A stretch of 64,000 bases of DNA, from positions 248,001 to 312,000 of the forward strand of contig NZ_VBTZ01000002.1 in the NCBI RefSeq assembly GCF_005771425.1, read 5' to 3'. The translations under genes were made by a program, and so were the position numbers. Below the pieces are notes generated by a model. It had not been told where the DNA came from. It searched no databases and was given only the letters and a program-made list of their open reading frames with translations. Below are positions 27,394 through 43,176 of the stretch, piece by piece (position 1 is the first letter of the stretch; each line of letters starts with the position of its first letter). The DNA is from Methylocystis sp. B8 (lineage in GTDB: Bacteria; Pseudomonadota; Alphaproteobacteria; Rhizobiales; Beijerinckiaceae).

Positions 27394-27842
27394 GATTTTC
27401 ACTCCTGAGCTGGAGTTAACGTTCAGGATGCTGCTATTGACCGGTCGACATGTCAAGAGCCGATGACGACACGACGAACGCGGCGTTTTGGCTCGGTACG
27501 GCCACATTCTCCTTGTGGTTCGTCCCTCAAGCTCGCGACCTTGAAGCGCTTCGTGCCATTCGGGTCACGCCGCCTTCGGCAAGGGCGCTTTGGCGTCCGC
27601 TTCTGGCGCGAAGCAGCCATCGAAGCGACGGCTGCTCATGACCCGTTCCGGACGTAGACTAGTTGCGCGTTGAGAGGTGCGAAACCGAGTAGCCAGCGCG
27701 TACGCTGAGGCAAAGACACTAAACAAATCGACTCCACTGGATATCCGGAGACCAGATCGACGCCGGCTAGCGTAAGGCGAGGAATATAGTAGATTGACTT
27801 CTCCCTTGGAGGGCTGACCTTTATGAAGAATTTGGTCGCTAG
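27394..27842. other. Intergenic region between RiPP locus and SIR2-HerA operon
   Basis: 449 bases. The leftmost part must hold the precursor promoter; the right part holds the SIR2-HerA promoter. Short ORFs in all frames have compositions typical of non-coding GC-rich DNA and none has a ribosome site I trust. Confidence 0.4.
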
Positions 27843-29159
27843 ATGAATTTCTTTGCGGTTCGAGGTAGCCGTGAGCTTAGCGAAGAAGAATTTAAGGCTC
27901 ACTTGGCGCTGACGGTTAGGCTGGAGAACGTAGGGGCTTTTCTTGGTGCAGGAGCCTCCGTCTCGGCCGGTGGAAAGACCCTCGCCGAAGTTTGGGCCGA
28001 TTTTCTCAACGTCTACCCCGAAACCATAGCTTGGCTGGTAGAACACAAATTCATAAAAAAAAACCAAGCCTGCGCAGAGGCGGTTGTAAACCTTGAACAG
28101 GTAATGGATGCGCTCGATCTGGCGTCGATCGAATGGAGCCGGGCCGAGCGCGACGGCATAGCCGACCTCGACATACATCGATCCAACCTGCGGCGTGTCA
28201 TCGTGAAGGCAGCTCTACTCCAGCCAGACCTTTGGGAGCGCCCGGACACGGCCCCGGACAACGAGGCCATCGGGGATCATGTGCGCCTACTATCCCGGCT
28301 CGTATCGAACAGACAGCCCGGCCAAGCGGCTCCGTGGGTTTACACGGTCAATTATGACCTTGCGATCGAATGGGCGGCAGAGGCCTTGGGCCTCCATCTG
28401 GTAAATGGCTTCACCGGCCTGCATTCGCGGGCATTTTCGCCTGCGTCATTCGACCTGGGTCTACGTAACACGCAGGCGCGTGGTGAAGCGCGCTTCGGCA
28501 CCTACAATGTCTACCTGGGCAAGGCGCATGGGTCCCTTTCATGGATCGAGTCGGAGGACGGCTCTGTTGTTGAACTCCCTTCTCGAGCACAATGGGCGGA
28601 CTTTAAGAAGTTCATCAACGCAGAAGCCGGAGTTACCTGCCCCGGCCTGTTGATCTTCCCTGGGGCAGCCAAGTTCGTGCAGACGGCGGGATTCATTTAC
28701 GGCGAGATAGTCCGCCGGCTTACCGAATTCATGTCGCGCCCAAACACCTGCCTGATCATTAGCGGGTACGCATTCAACGACGATCATATCAATCGGGTTA
28801 TCCTTTCGGCGCTTCAAAATCCGACCCTTCAGATCGTGATCTATCTTCCGGAGCTTGATCGCTTCGAAATGTTTCCGACAATTCCGAGGCCCCAGAAGAC
28901 GCTAACACCCAATTTGATGTTGGCGCGACTAATTAAGCGCCAACTACCGCAGGTGACTGTTTGCGGCTTCGGTGCTCGCGCCTTTTTTAGCCAGATGACT
29001 AAAGATCTTCCAGAGCCGGCATTACTTGACGACGCGGCTCAACGCGCGCGGGATCTTGAACGTCTCCTCCGAGGCCCCGCTAACCAAACGGTGGCTGTAC
29101 CCACGGGCACGATAACACAGGCCAGCGAGGCTCCCCTCGAGGATGGGGCGGAGGCATGA
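27843..29159 (+). CDS. SIR2-family NAD-processing protein (SIR2-HerA defence system)
   Basis: 438 residues. The SIR2 core is recognisable from the NAD loop AFLGAGASVSAGG (Gly35-Ser39), TVNYDLAIEWAAE (Asn170-Asp172) and the catalytic-type His229 in LGKAHGSLSW; the late strand LIISGYAFNDDHIN is also typical of SIR2_2 proteins. Such proteins hydrolyse NAD+ when phage infection is sensed. The stop overlaps the HerA start by four bases (ATGA), so the two subunits are coupled. Together they match the known SIR2-HerA (Nezha-type) anti-phage system, where the two proteins form a large complex. Confidence 0.9.
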   Translation: MNFFAVRGSRELSEEEFKAHLALTVRLENVGAFLGAGASVSAGGKTLAEVWADFLNVYPETIAWLVEHKFIKKNQACAEAVVNLEQVMDALDLASIEWSRAERDGIADLDIHRSNLRRVIVKAALLQPDLWERPDTAPDNEAIGDHVRLLSRLVSNRQPGQAAPWVYTVNYDLAIEWAAEALGLHLVNGFTGLHSRAFSPASFDLGLRNTQARGEARFGTYNVYLGKAHGSLSWIESEDGSVVELPSRAQWADFKKFINAEAGVTCPGLLIFPGAAKFVQTAGFIYGEIVRRLTEFMSRPNTCLIISGYAFNDDHINRVILSALQNPTLQIVIYLPELDRFEMFPTIPRPQKTLTPNLMLARLIKRQLPQVTVCGFGARAFFSQMTKDLPEPALLDDAAQRARDLERLLRGPANQTVAVPTGTITQASEAPLEDGAEA

Positions 29160-30985
29160 TTCGTCGGCAACCCATCGGCTATGTGGTGGAGATCGACGGG
29201 TCCAATCTGCTCGTCAATCTGCGTGAAAATGCCCGCGGGCACATCGCGGGACATCCGGACGGCGTTTCCACCGTAGGGCAACCTGGCGACTTAGTGGGGG
29301 TGCAAGGTGGTCCCGACATTATCGTGTTGCGCATTTTGTCCATCGCGTTTGCAGAGCCGAAGTCGATTCTGACGGACGCGTCGGTCACGGGGCGGATTGC
29401 GGAACCTCTGAGGCAACTGCGCGGATGCGTGATTGGCTTTCTTAGGCGCGACCGCGCGAATCTCACGTTTACAGCGCAAGACTGGCACCTTCCAGTCCTA
29501 GGAGCCGCAGTATTCCCGCTTTCGGACGAGGAGATGCTCGCGACCATCGGCGATCAGGGCCCTGCCAACGAGCGCGTTCAGCTTGGGAGTGACGCACGCA
29601 ATCCCCTCGTCGCGGTGCAGGCCAATGTCAATGACCTGCTAACCCGGCATTTCGCTATCCTCGGAGCGACAGGGCAAGGTAAGACCCACTTCCTAGCGGC
29701 AATCCTTCAGCGACTAGTCAAGGCACCGCACGCGCGAATTGTTGTGTTCGATGTCAATGGCGAGTACGCCCCCGCCTTCAGCATTCCTGGCGTGCGTCTG
29801 AAGTGGACGCGTCTTGGACCCGCGTCAGCCGACGAACAGAGGGCTGGGTTGGAATCGCTAAAAATTCCGTACTATGCCCTCGGTCGACATGGTCTTTCGC
29901 GCCTTCTTCTTCCAAGCGAGAAAACTCAGATGCCATCGCTACGCTTCGCGGTTGAGCACATGAGGTTTATCGAAGCGGATGCGGGAGGGGCACGTGTTGC
30001 TGGCCATTCCGACAATGTCTTCTTCGACGACTGTCGTCAGGGAGATGCCGAGATCGCCTATCGGCAGATGGAGCTGATCAGGACCAAGCAGGCAAGGTTG
30101 GCCGACCGCTGGCCCCATATGCGAGGATTGGCGTGCTTGGCTGCGGACTGGTACTCGATCGTCTCGGAAACTCGGGGTGGGAATACTACTTACCGCCGTA
30201 ACGCCTTCAGCTACGGCCATATCCACTCGCTGGTGAACCGAATCAGAGGGTTGATTGAGGATGCAAACTTCTGCTCCGTGGTCGACGTCAACGGCGGTGA
30301 GCCCTTGGGCGGTAGTCTCTCCATGAAACGCGAGTCGCTGGAGCTGACCGAAAGGATATTCGGCCCTGTAGCGCATGGACCGAACGATTGGCACGTGCAC
30401 GTCATCGACCTCAGTCGTCTAGCACAAGACTTGATGCCCTTCGTGCTCGGCTCACTGTTGGAGCTCTATGCTGCCGTTCTCTTCCGACGTGGACCAGGAG
30501 CCACCCACCCGACGCTGTTAGCGCTCGAAGAGGCGCACCATTACCTACGCCAGCTGCCTGGCGACGCCGAGATAGGCCAACACGCGCTTGCGTATGAAAG
30601 ACTAGCGAAGGAGGGGCGGAAGTTCGGCGTATCCATGATGATTAGCACTCAGCGCCCTTCGGAGGTTTCCCCGACCGTCTTGGCGCAATGCGGAACCTGG
30701 GCGGTGTTCAGGCTTAGTAATGACAGTGATCAGCGGGCGGTATCTGCCGCGGCCGAGAGCGTCGCCTCGAACGTCGCTCGCCAGATCAGTGGCCTCGCTC
30801 GCGGGGAAGCGGTCATCTTCGGTGCGGCCATGCCGATCGCCACCCGCGTCAACGTAGTGCCAGCGAACCCTGTTCCGAAATCGTCTGATCCGCTGTTCGT
30901 CACAAAGTGGGGATACGGCGCGAAGGGACCAGCCGGCACCGTGGATCGGAGATTCGAAGGAGCAGTCGAAGCCATTTCGGAGTGA
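29156..30985 (+). CDS. HerA-type FtsK-like ATPase (SIR2-HerA defence system)
   Basis: 609 residues. N-terminal HAS-barrel region (GYVVEIDGSNLLVNL, GDLVGVQGG) followed by a P-loop ATPase: Walker A GATGQGKTHF (Lys176, Thr177), Walker B LLALEEAHHYL (Glu458/459), and the HerA sensor region ISTQRPSEVSPTVLAQCGTWAVFRL. HerA proteins are hexameric DNA translocases; in this defence family they assemble with SIR2. A large insertion between Walker A and B (about residues 230-400) is family-typical. Catalytic residues look intact. Confidence 0.92.
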   Translation: MIRRQPIGYVVEIDGSNLLVNLRENARGHIAGHPDGVSTVGQPGDLVGVQGGPDIIVLRILSIAFAEPKSILTDASVTGRIAEPLRQLRGCVIGFLRRDRANLTFTAQDWHLPVLGAAVFPLSDEEMLATIGDQGPANERVQLGSDARNPLVAVQANVNDLLTRHFAILGATGQGKTHFLAAILQRLVKAPHARIVVFDVNGEYAPAFSIPGVRLKWTRLGPASADEQRAGLESLKIPYYALGRHGLSRLLLPSEKTQMPSLRFAVEHMRFIEADAGGARVAGHSDNVFFDDCRQGDAEIAYRQMELIRTKQARLADRWPHMRGLACLAADWYSIVSETRGGNTTYRRNAFSYGHIHSLVNRIRGLIEDANFCSVVDVNGGEPLGGSLSMKRESLELTERIFGPVAHGPNDWHVHVIDLSRLAQDLMPFVLGSLLELYAAVLFRRGPGATHPTLLALEEAHHYLRQLPGDAEIGQHALAYERLAKEGRKFGVSMMISTQRPSEVSPTVLAQCGTWAVFRLSNDSDQRAVSAAAESVASNVARQISGLARGEAVIFGAAMPIATRVNVVPANPVPKSSDPLFVTKWGYGAKGPAGTVDRRFEGAVEAISE

Positions 30986-31168
30986 TTCAAAGGCGTTGGT
31001 TGGAGTAAATTAGCCCCTCGCCGCCACTCCAGTGCAAAATCTGACACGAAGCGGCAATTCTTAAGGGCGAAATCTTGAATGAAATACCCTGTCGATGATG
31101 CGAGATATCGCGCTAGGAATGCAGCGCACCTTCTCACGATCATCATCGATACCGATCGAGGCGCGACA

Positions 31169-32194
31169 ATGCCATTTGACCCATCAATGTTTGATCAAAT
31201 CGTTGCCGATCTTCGCGTCCTCGAGATTGATGAGATCAAACAAAGATTGCGACCCTTGATGATCGGGTACGAAATTAAGTCGCCTAAATTCAATGCGGGC
31301 GCGTTTCTTTATCGGGCGCGAATGTTGGATTCCAAATTTAGCAAATCCGCCGGTGTCACGCATAAGGACCTTATATACCCGCCCAAGCACTTAGCGAAAC
31401 TCGGCCGGCTGAACCGCGCGGGAGACTCTGTTTTTTATGCGTCAATGCACAAGGAATCCGTTTTCTTCGAGCTTCCTAACTTAAAGACGGGTGACGAGCT
31501 GATCTTAACCTTTTGGAAGACGACCGAGCAAATGTTCGTCAACAACATTGGTTATACGGAATTCGCCTTTAAGAGGCTCGGCGCAAAGCGTCCTGTTCCC
31601 ACATGGAGGCCGCCAAAAGCTCCGGAAGACACAGGAACGTCGGTGAGTTTGCCGACATTGCCGCAAGACGTTGTGAATGTCGCCCTATCCAAGGACGAGA
31701 ATCGTGAGATCAAGGAAGCGTTCAGCGAACACTTCATGCACAGTGTCACTTGTGACGAATCCTTTCGCTACAAACTTACCGTGGCTATCGGTGAAATGCA
31801 CTTGGGCTACATTACCGATCAAAACGTGCAGTTCGCCGGCATCCTCTATCCGTCAGTTCGCATGTGGGCCAATGGTGACAATATTGCCTTGCTTCCTTGG
31901 TTTGTCGATAATCACCTTGAATTTCGCAAGGCCGTCCACGTTCGGATCAAAGGCCGGACTGAAAGGACTATAGATATCGATTATCTAGATGCCGCACATG
32001 AATTTGACGACGCGGGAAGATTGAAGTGGCTCGGCCGCATTCGAGCTTGGACGCTGAAACCGCAGCAGGCAGCAAGGTTTTTGGGTGTTGCTGGTCAGGA
32101 CGACGACGGGGATTACACCGTAGGCGAAGATGGTCAGCCTGCGCATTGGACGGCGGTGGACGCGACCACGGAACAACCAATTTATCCGGAATAG
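31169..32194 (+). CDS. RES-domain protein (NAD+-degrading toxin-like)
   Basis: 341 residues from ATG 31169, chosen because GAGG precedes it; an ATG 30 codons upstream is less likely. The RES domain is visible at residues 44-170: LYRARML (Arg49), LGRLNRAGDSVFYAS (Arg80, Tyr90) and VFFEL (Glu101), the residues that define the family. RES toxins (for example in Xre-RES modules) hydrolyse or phosphorolyse NAD+. No Xre-type antitoxin gene is adjacent, and the protein is about twice the size of the simple toxins, with an unassigned C-terminal half. Its place next to SIR2-HerA suggests a defence role. Confidence 0.82.
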   Translation: MPFDPSMFDQIVADLRVLEIDEIKQRLRPLMIGYEIKSPKFNAGAFLYRARMLDSKFSKSAGVTHKDLIYPPKHLAKLGRLNRAGDSVFYASMHKESVFFELPNLKTGDELILTFWKTTEQMFVNNIGYTEFAFKRLGAKRPVPTWRPPKAPEDTGTSVSLPTLPQDVVNVALSKDENREIKEAFSEHFMHSVTCDESFRYKLTVAIGEMHLGYITDQNVQFAGILYPSVRMWANGDNIALLPWFVDNHLEFRKAVHVRIKGRTERTIDIDYLDAAHEFDDAGRLKWLGRIRAWTLKPQQAARFLGVAGQDDDGDYTVGEDGQPAHWTAVDATTEQPIYPE

Positions 32195-32641
32195 TATTTA
32201 GGGTCGTATAGAATCCTAGGGGCGAAATTGGTCCAGTCCCGTCTGGCGCTTCTCCGACATTCCCTGCTGTCGGCAGTTCGTTCGCAGACCGGTGAAAAGC
32301 AGACGCGCCTACTCCGCTGCAAACCCGCCCATCAAAAAGCTACGCCTCTTATTGCATCCCCCAAAATGTAATTTGTTTCGCCGGACAAGCGTGTGCCGAG
32401 AGGCTGACTCAAACTGACGATCGAAAACGACGGGGGGTGCCTAAAGTGTGGCTGATGTCAGTGATAGCTATATCCCCCCGACGAACAAAAAAAGAACTTG
32501 GCAAAAAGAACAAATCGTGCACACTGGAGTTCAGGGTCAAGCGCGCCGTCCCCCCTTCTCGCCTTGGCGCGCTTGGCCCTGCGCCCCTCGCAGCCGCCGT
32601 TGCCTGCGCCTAGCTAACCATGTCAGAAGGAATTTTCAGCC
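32195..32641. other. Intergenic region upstream of recA
   Basis: 447 bases. The right 160 bases carry the LexA box and recA promoter region. The left part contains nothing I recognise and is the right boundary of the accessory island. Confidence 0.5.
32483..32497. promoter_or_regulatory. LexA-binding SOS box of recA
   Basis: GAAC, seven A, GAAC: an exact match to the alphaproteobacterial SOS box GAAC-N7-GAAC (the other strand reads GTTC-N7-GTTC). It lies about 145 bases before the recA start, where LexA would repress transcription. Confidence 0.85.
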
Positions 32642-33706
<1,065 letters not shown>

Positions 33707-33766
33707 TCTCTGCCCAGTTGCCCACGGGGACGCTGACCATAAACCTTAGCGCGCTTGGCGACAGAA

Positions 33767-33800
33767 GGCGGGAAGGCGCCATTCGGGCGCGCCTCCCGCC
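33767..33800. terminator. Strong hairpin downstream of recA
   Basis: GGCGGGA/TCCCGCC stem extended by GGCGC/GCGCC with a small bulge, 60 bases after the recA stop. No T-run follows, so it may be a Rho-independent-like hairpin only in the loose sense, or an RNA 3'-end stabiliser. Confidence 0.4.
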
Positions 33801-33993
33801 ATTGCCGTTTATCCCTGAAACTGTCATATCGCCCAGGACGAAGCGCCGCCTGCCGCAGCCTTCGCCGCAACCTCGGAGCGTCGCCAGTTTCATTGAAACG
33901 AAAAGCCGCTCCAGGTTATTGTTTTAAACGCGTCTCCCGCGTCAGTGCGCCGCCGCTTTGGCGAAAAGGGACGCATCTACGAGCCGTGACCGA

Positions 33994-36662
<2,669 letters not shown>

Positions 36663-36666
<4 letters not shown>

Positions 36667-37907
36667 GCGAGCCGGACCGGCGGCGCGGTCTGGCTTTGTT
36701 GCGGCGGCGCGTCCACGTCATTCTGGACGGCGGCAGCCATGACCACGTCGCGCGCATCGTTCATCGCGCGCTGATCTCGCTTGTGCTGCTGTCGGTCGTT
36801 TCAGTGATTTTTGAATCCGTGCCCGAATATGGCGACCGTTATGCGGTTGTTTTCGACGGCATCGAATATGTCGCGGTCGCCGCCTTTACGCTCGAATATA
36901 TATTGCGCGTCTGGTGCGCGCCCGAACTCGCATTTTACGCCCATCGCACGCCAACGGCCGCCCGCATCGCCTTCATCCGGTCGGGCTGGGCGCTGATCGA
37001 TCTGGCCGCCTTCCTGCCTTTCTATCTCTCCTTCTACTTTTCATCTGATCTGCGCGTCTTCTTGATGCTGCGCCTCCTGCGGTTTTTCAAATTCGCACGC
37101 TACTCTCCAGGCATCCGCACCTTGCTTGCGGTGATCGAGGCGGAGCGCAAGGCGCTGCTGGCCTGGCTCATCCTTCTCTTTGGCGCAGTGCTTTTTTATT
37201 CGACGGCGATGCATGTCGCCGAACATGAGGCGCAGCCCGAAAAATTCGGCACAATTCCCGATGCGATGTGGTGGGCGATCGAAACCGTGACGACGGTCGG
37301 CTATGGCGAAGTGATTCCGCTGACGCTCGCGGGCAAGCTCATCGCCTCCTTCGCCATGGTCACGGGCTTCATGCTGCTGGGCCTTCCGGTCGGCATTCTC
37401 GCCACCGCCTTCGCCGAAGAAATCCATCGTCGCGAATTCGTCGTCACCTGGACGATGGTCGCGAGCGTGCCGCTGTTTCGCGGTCTCGACGCTTCGGGAA
37501 TCGCCGAAATCATGCGCTATCTTCGTGCGCAGTCCATTCCGCGGGGCGCATTGATCGTGCGTAAGGGCGATCCCGCCCATTCAATGTATTTCATCGCCGA
37601 GGGCGAGGTCGAAGTCGAACTGGCGCATCAGAACGTCCGGCTTGGCGAAGGCCAGTTCTTCGGCGAAATGGCCGTGCTGCAAAAGACGTTGCGTAGCGCC
37701 GACGTTCACGCGACGGCGGCGACGAAGCTCCTCGTCCTCGACGCCTATGATCTGCAGACGCTGACCAAGCGCAATCCGGAAATTGGCGACGCCATCCGCG
37801 AAGTCATGCGATCGCGATCGGAACTCGCGCCCGCCGAGCGGCACGGCGACATGATCGAAGCTGAACTCGAGGAATCGTCGGCGCCTGAAGGCGTAAACGA
37901 GGTCTGA
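36663..37907 (+). CDS. Cyclic-nucleotide-gated potassium channel
   Basis: 414 residues. Six transmembrane segments (about 35-215, including an Arg-rich S4-like stretch [21 protein letters not shown]), a pore helix with the potassium selectivity filter TVGYGEVIP, and a C-terminal cyclic-nucleotide-binding domain ([50 protein letters not shown]) with the phosphate-binding Arg. Similar to MlotiK1-type channels. Coupled to alaS by an ATGA overlap, an unusual partner. Its TGA directly abuts the convergent atpC stop codon. Confidence 0.92.
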
Positions 37908-38306
37908 TCAGCCGACGATCGCCGCGCGCAGCTCCTGAAGCTGCGCGAGCTTGTCGGACGCCGCGAGGCGCGCGTCATCTGACTTGGCGTCGGCGATGTC
38001 TTCGCGCGCGTTCTGGATGTCAGCGTCGACCTTCGCGAGATCGATCTCGGCAAGCGGAATCGCCTGTTCGGCGAGAATGGTGAAGCCGGACGCGTTCACG
38101 TCAGCGAAGCCGCCGCGTACAAAGAGCTTTTCAACCTTGCCGTCGCCAGAGACCGTCACCACGCCGGCCTTTAAGGTCGTCATCACCGGCGCATGGTCCT
38201 TGAGCACAGTGAACTGGCCGTCGGCGCCGGGCGCAACGACAGATTCAACTTCGCCGGAGAAGAGATGCTTCTCGGGAGAAACGAGTTCGAAGTGGAATGC
38301 GGCCAT
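37908..38306 (-). CDS. atpC: F1F0 ATP synthase epsilon subunit
   Basis: 132 residues with the N-terminal beta sandwich of epsilon ([42 protein letters not shown]) and a helical C-terminus ([20 protein letters not shown]). Last gene of the atpHAGDC operon. A palindromic repeat separates it from atpD. Stop codons of atpC and the channel gene are adjacent (TGATCA). Confidence 0.96.
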   Translation of the reverse strand: MAAFHFELVSPEKHLFSGEVESVVAPGADGQFTVLKDHAPVMTTLKAGVVTVSGDGKVEKLFVRGGFADVNASGFTILAEQAIPLAEIDLAKVDADIQNAREDIADAKSDDARLAASDKLAQLQELRAAIVG

Positions 38307-38352
38307 GTCCGGCTCCCGCGAAGTCTTTATTCAATTGCGCCGTCTCCCGGCG

Positions 38353-38425
38353 CGTCATGGCCGGGCTTGACCCGGCCATCCATGCGAACTTTCAACCGAT
38401 GGCCGGCACACGTCCGGCCATGACG
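38353..38425. repeat. Nested palindromic repeat between atpD and atpC
   Basis: Outer arms CGTCATGGCCGG and CCGGCCATGACG are perfect inverted repeats; inner CCGGCCATC and GATGGCCGG form a second pair. This is the style of dispersed extragenic palindrome common in Hyphomicrobiales genomes. It fills most of the atpD-atpC gap and would fold in the operon mRNA. Confidence 0.8.
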
Positions 38426-38438
38426 CATAGGCGGCCGC

Positions 38439-40771
<2,333 letters not shown>

Positions 40772-40794
40772 GGACTTGCTTCTGGCCTAGAGGG

Positions 40795-40822
40795 CTTCCT
40801 CTCCCGGCAGCGGGAGAGGAAG
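40795..40822. repeat. Perfect 12-bp hairpin between atpA and atpG
   Basis: CTTCCTCTCCCG, loop GCAG, CGGGAGAGGAAG. No T-run on either side, so a processing or stability element is more likely than a terminator within this essential operon. Confidence 0.75.
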
Positions 40823-40826
40823 AAAT

Positions 40827-42356
40827 TTAAGCGAAGGACTTAGCGAAGGTCTCGACGACGTTCTTGAGTTTCGCCGCCGTCTCGTCGGTCAGATCCTTCG
40901 TCGTGCGGATGCTCTCCAGAATGTCGCTGTGCTGCGACCGCAGCACGGCAAGCAAGCCGTCTTCGAAAGCGCGCACGCGATTGACCGGCAGCGGATCGAG
41001 ATAGCCATTGACGCCGGCGTAGATCACGCAGGTCTGCTCTTCCATCTTCAGCGGCGAGAACTGGGGCTGCTTCAAGAGTTCGGTCAGCCGCGCGCCGCGA
41101 TTGAGAAGTCGCTGCGTCACTGCGTCGAGGTCCGAGCCGAACTGGGCGAAGGCCGCCATTTCGCGGTACTGGGCGAGTTCGCCCTTGATCTTGCCGGCGA
41201 CCTTCTTCGTCGCCTTGGTCTGCGCCGACGAGCCGACGCGCGAGACCGACAGACCGACGTTCACCGCAGGACGGATGCCCTGATAGAAGAGATCGGTCTC
41301 AAGGAAGATCTGGCCGTCGGTGATCGAAATGACGTTCGTCGGAATATAGGCCGACACGTCGTTCGCCTGCGTCTCGATGACGGGCAGCGCGGTCAGCGAC
41401 CCGGCGCCGCGATCGTCGGAGAGCTTCGCGGCGCGCTCGAGCAGGCGCGAATGCAGGTAGAAGACGTCGCCCGGATAGGCTTCGCGGCCCGGCGGGCGGC
41501 GCAGCAGCAGCGACATCTGGCGGTAGGCGACGGCCTGCTTCGACAGATCGTCGTAGATGATGACGGCGTGCATGCCGTTGTCGCGGAAATATTCGCCCAT
41601 CGCGCAGCCCGAGAAGGGCGCGAGGAACTGCATCGGCGCCGGATCGGAGGCGGTAGCGGCGACGACGATCGAATAGTCGAGCGCGCCGCGCTCTTCGAGC
41701 ACCTTGACGAATTGCGCGACCGTCGAGCGCTTCTGGCCGATGGCGACATAGACGCAGTAGAGCTTCGCCTTCTCGTCGTCGCCGTCGTTCAAGGACTTCT
41801 GGTTAAGGATTGTGTCGAGCGCGATGGCGGTCTTGCCGGTCTGACGGTCGCCGATGATGAGTTCGCGCTGGCCGCGGCCGATCGGGATCAGCGCGTCAAC
41901 GGCTTTCAGTCCCGTCGCCATCGGCTCATGCACCGATTTGCGCGGAATGATGCCCGGCGCCTTGACGTCGACGCGCGCGCGGGTCGCGGTCTTGATCGGC
42001 CCCTTGCCGTCGATCGGATTGCCGAGCGCGTCGACGACGCGGCCGAGAAGCTCCTTGCCGACCGGCACGTCGACGATCGCGCCGGTGCGCTTGACCGTCT
42101 GGCCTTCCTTAATGTCGCGGTCGGAGCCGAAAATAACGATGCCGACGTTGTCGGTTTCGAGATTGAGCGCCATGCCGCGCACGCCATTCTCGAATTCGAC
42201 GGTCTCGCCGGCCTGCACATTGTCGAGGCCATAGACGCGCGCGATGCCGTCGCCGACGGAGAGAACCTGGCCGACCTCGGTGACCTCGGCCTCGGCGCCA
42301 AAGTTGGCGATCTCATTCTTGAGGATCGCGGAAATTTCTGCGGCGCGGATATCCAT
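40827..42356 (-). CDS. atpA: F1F0 ATP synthase alpha subunit
   Basis: 509 residues. Walker [14 protein letters not shown], the alpha signature [17 protein letters not shown] (here [18 protein letters not shown]) and the N-terminal [13 protein letters not shown] segment are conserved. Non-catalytic nucleotide-binding subunit of F1. Its start codon overlaps the atpH stop by one base. Confidence 0.98.
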   Translation of the reverse strand: MDIRAAEISAILKNEIANFGAEAEVTEVGQVLSVGDGIARVYGLDNVQAGETVEFENGVRGMALNLETDNVGIVIFGSDRDIKEGQTVKRTGAIVDVPVGKELLGRVVDALGNPIDGKGPIKTATRARVDVKAPGIIPRKSVHEPMATGLKAVDALIPIGRGQRELIIGDRQTGKTAIALDTILNQKSLNDGDDEKAKLYCVYVAIGQKRSTVAQFVKVLEERGALDYSIVVAATASDPAPMQFLAPFSGCAMGEYFRDNGMHAVIIYDDLSKQAVAYRQMSLLLRRPPGREAYPGDVFYLHSRLLERAAKLSDDRGAGSLTALPVIETQANDVSAYIPTNVISITDGQIFLETDLFYQGIRPAVNVGLSVSRVGSSAQTKATKKVAGKIKGELAQYREMAAFAQFGSDLDAVTQRLLNRGARLTELLKQPQFSPLKMEEQTCVIYAGVNGYLDPLPVNRVRAFEDGLLAVLRSQHSDILESIRTTKDLTDETAAKLKNVVETFAKSFA

Positions 42357-42919
42357 CAGCCGACCTCTTTCATGCGTGTGCGGATTGAGTTGAGCTTGGT
42401 GCGAACGGAAGCGTCGACCATGCGTGAACCGAGTTTGACGATTAAGCCGCCAATGATCGACGGATCTGTCTTGACGTTGAGATCGACGGTCTTGCCGCCG
42501 GTGACGCCAGCAAGCGCCTCGCGCAGCGCCGTCTCATGATCGGGCTTCAGCGGGCCCGCGACCGTGATGTCGGCGCGTACCCGCCCCTTCGCCTTATCGT
42601 TGAGACTGCGATAGGCGGCGATCATGTTCGAGATGACGAAGAGACGCCGCTTCGAGGCGACGAGCCGAATGAAATTCGCGGCGATGCCGGAGATCTGCGC
42701 CTTGTCGAGAACGGCGTCGAGCGCCTTGATCTGCTCCTGCGCGGAGAACACCGGGCTTCTCACCAAGCGCTTCAGATCGTCGCTGCCGTCGATGAGAGCC
42801 TGGAATTTGTCGAGAGCGGCGGCGACGTCATCGGCGGCGCGCTTCTCAGTCGCCAAATCATAAAGGGCGGAGGCGTAGCGACCTGCAACGCCCGATACGG
42901 AATCTTCGGCTTGAGCCAC
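42356..42919 (-). CDS. atpH: F1F0 ATP synthase delta subunit
   Basis: 187 residues, OSCP/delta family: [15 protein letters not shown] at the N-terminus and the C-terminal [29 protein letters not shown]-type motif (here [20 protein letters not shown]). Connects F1 to the peripheral stalk. First gene of the operon; the 257-base gap to mtnP must hold the operon promoter. Confidence 0.97.
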   Translation of the reverse strand: MAQAEDSVSGVAGRYASALYDLATEKRAADDVAAALDKFQALIDGSDDLKRLVRSPVFSAQEQIKALDAVLDKAQISGIAANFIRLVASKRRLFVISNMIAAYRSLNDKAKGRVRADITVAGPLKPDHETALREALAGVTGGKTVDLNVKTDPSIIGGLIVKLGSRMVDASVRTKLNSIRTRMKEVG

Positions 42920-43176
42920 CTGGTTCGCTCGTAATCTACGTCGTTGACGTCGTCAGCAGTGCAAAATCGCACGGTCGCGACGATTAAGCGGTTAGCCTCA
43001 AACGACGGATGCTGTAGGAAAAGGAACGAGGGCGGCTGCGCCCCAGTTCCAAGGCGAGCGTCCCCTAACACAGGCGTTTTGGGGGCGCAACCCTGTCACA
43101 TTGCCGCGATTTTCGGCGCCGGCGCTCGCCGGCTAAGCAACAGCCGAGTAACCAGCCAAGCAGGGAGACTTCATTC

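Noticed and set aside
27430-27660. 63- and 64-codon frames upstream of the SIR2 gene
   Set aside because: Low-complexity Arg-rich composition and overlapping each other; no ribosome site.
40929-42539. 536-codon frame antisense to atpA
   Set aside because: Same reason; the long open frame follows from third-position GC bias.
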